From positions 4,474,801-4,538,800 of the forward strand of contig NZ_CP058988.1 in the NCBI RefSeq assembly GCF_019278565.1: 64,000 nucleotides of DNA. Reading direction: 5' to 3'. The notes below the pieces were generated by a model. It did not search any database and was not told the origin of the DNA. It was given only the letters and a program-made list of their open reading frames with translations. Positions within the stretch are counted from its first letter, which is position 1, and every line of letters starts with the position of its first letter. The stretch comes from Cellulophaga sp. HaHa_2_95 (GTDB lineage Bacteria; Bacteroidota; Bacteroidia; Flavobacteriales; Flavobacteriaceae). The translations under genes were made by a program, and so were the position numbers. Positions 63,679-64,000 of the stretch are shown here, piece after piece.

Positions 63679-64000
63679 ATGGCAAAGGCAAAATTCATTC
63701 TCAAAGAACCTAAATCGAAAAGTGATACTTTGATTTACATGTTGTATAATTATCAATACAAAAGGTTCAAATATTCGACAGGCGAAAAGATTAACCCTAA
63801 GTTCTGGAATGCTACAAATCAAAGAATAAGAGAAACTAAACAATTTGCGGAATATCCTGAATTTAACACTCGGCTAGATAAATTAGAAAATGGAATTAAG
63901 AATGCATTTCGCAGATTATTAAATGACGGAATACAACCTAACAACACAATTCTAAAACAAGCTCTCGAAGCTGAACTTTCAGACAACATTTTAAGACCAA
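63679..64000 (+). CDS. Tyrosine-type site-specific integrase, N-terminal part
   Basis: 107 codons seen, running off the right edge. It has the arm-binding start common to integrases of Bacteroidota elements (MAKAKFILKEPKSKSDTLIY, then RFKYSTGEKINPKFWN) followed by the start of the SAM-like core-binding domain (LEAELSD...). The catalytic RHRY part lies outside. It stands just inside the tRNA-Asp attachment site, so it is likely the recombinase that moves the element. Confidence 0.9.
   Translation, partial: MAKAKFILKEPKSKSDTLIYMLYNYQYKRFKYSTGEKINPKFWNATNQRIRETKQFAEYPEFNTRLDKLENGIKNAFRRLLNDGIQPNNTILKQALEAELSDNILRP

Overview
The window looks like chromosomal DNA of a marine member of the Flavobacteriaceae (Bacteroidota). 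The evidence is its AT-rich sequence, a SusC/SusD pair, promoters of the TTG/TAnnTTTG type, a fused ccoN-ccoO gene, BlaI/BlaR-TonB pairs and PAS-rich kinases. I cannot name the genus from sequence alone.

Layout. 1-4320: end of a SusD/SusC glycan-uptake locus with a triple operator-like repeat at its promoter. 4591-4672: tRNA-Leu(TAG). 4862-8479: M20 dipeptidase, NYN/LOTUS protein, PhnA-type protein and a small membrane protein. 8547-10867: BlaI/BlaR pair 1. 11023-14943: DUF4407 protein, YdjM-like hydrolase and a membrane MutS-like ATPase. 15210-20058: a compact eight-gene minus-strand run including ruvC and hemW. 20222-22232: BlaI/BlaR-TonB pair 2 with three palindromic operators. 22306-23365: DUF456 protein and a nitroreductase gene split by a frameshift. 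23407-31390: LysR regulator, hutHIUG histidine-degradation operon and homogentisate dioxygenase. 31574-36319: small or unknown proteins, NDH-2 and an alpha/alpha-barrel lipoprotein. 36333-49750: a microaerobic respiration island (Usp, Crp/Fnr regulator, ccoI-S-NO-Q-P-G-H, SafE-like protein, truncated haemoglobin, Usp, hemN). 50565-53725: Tat-exported aminotransferase, AEC permease and siroheme synthase. 53734-59297: a multi-PAS phosphorelay operon. 59580-63332: outer-membrane protein, DoxX and TPR histidine kinase. 63461-64000: the end of an integrative element, with a tRNA-Asp 3' remnant and a tyrosine integrase running off the window.

How the parts work together. The cco genes encode and assemble a high-affinity cbb3 oxidase. 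HemN supplies haem without oxygen. A Crp/Fnr regulator sits in the middle, and four TGATnnnnRTCA boxes lie at exactly the same distance from TAnnTTT(G/A) -7 boxes in front of usp, ccoI, ccoS and hemN. The hut operon turns histidine into glutamate. The two BlaI/BlaR pairs carry clearly different operators.

I did not find a wholly new system. The strongest observations are the fixed-geometry Fnr-like regulon, the split nitroreductase on a perfect A_AAA_AAG slip site, the three kinds of multi-copy operators, a shared C-rich element upstream of two terminators, and the tRNA-Asp attachment site.
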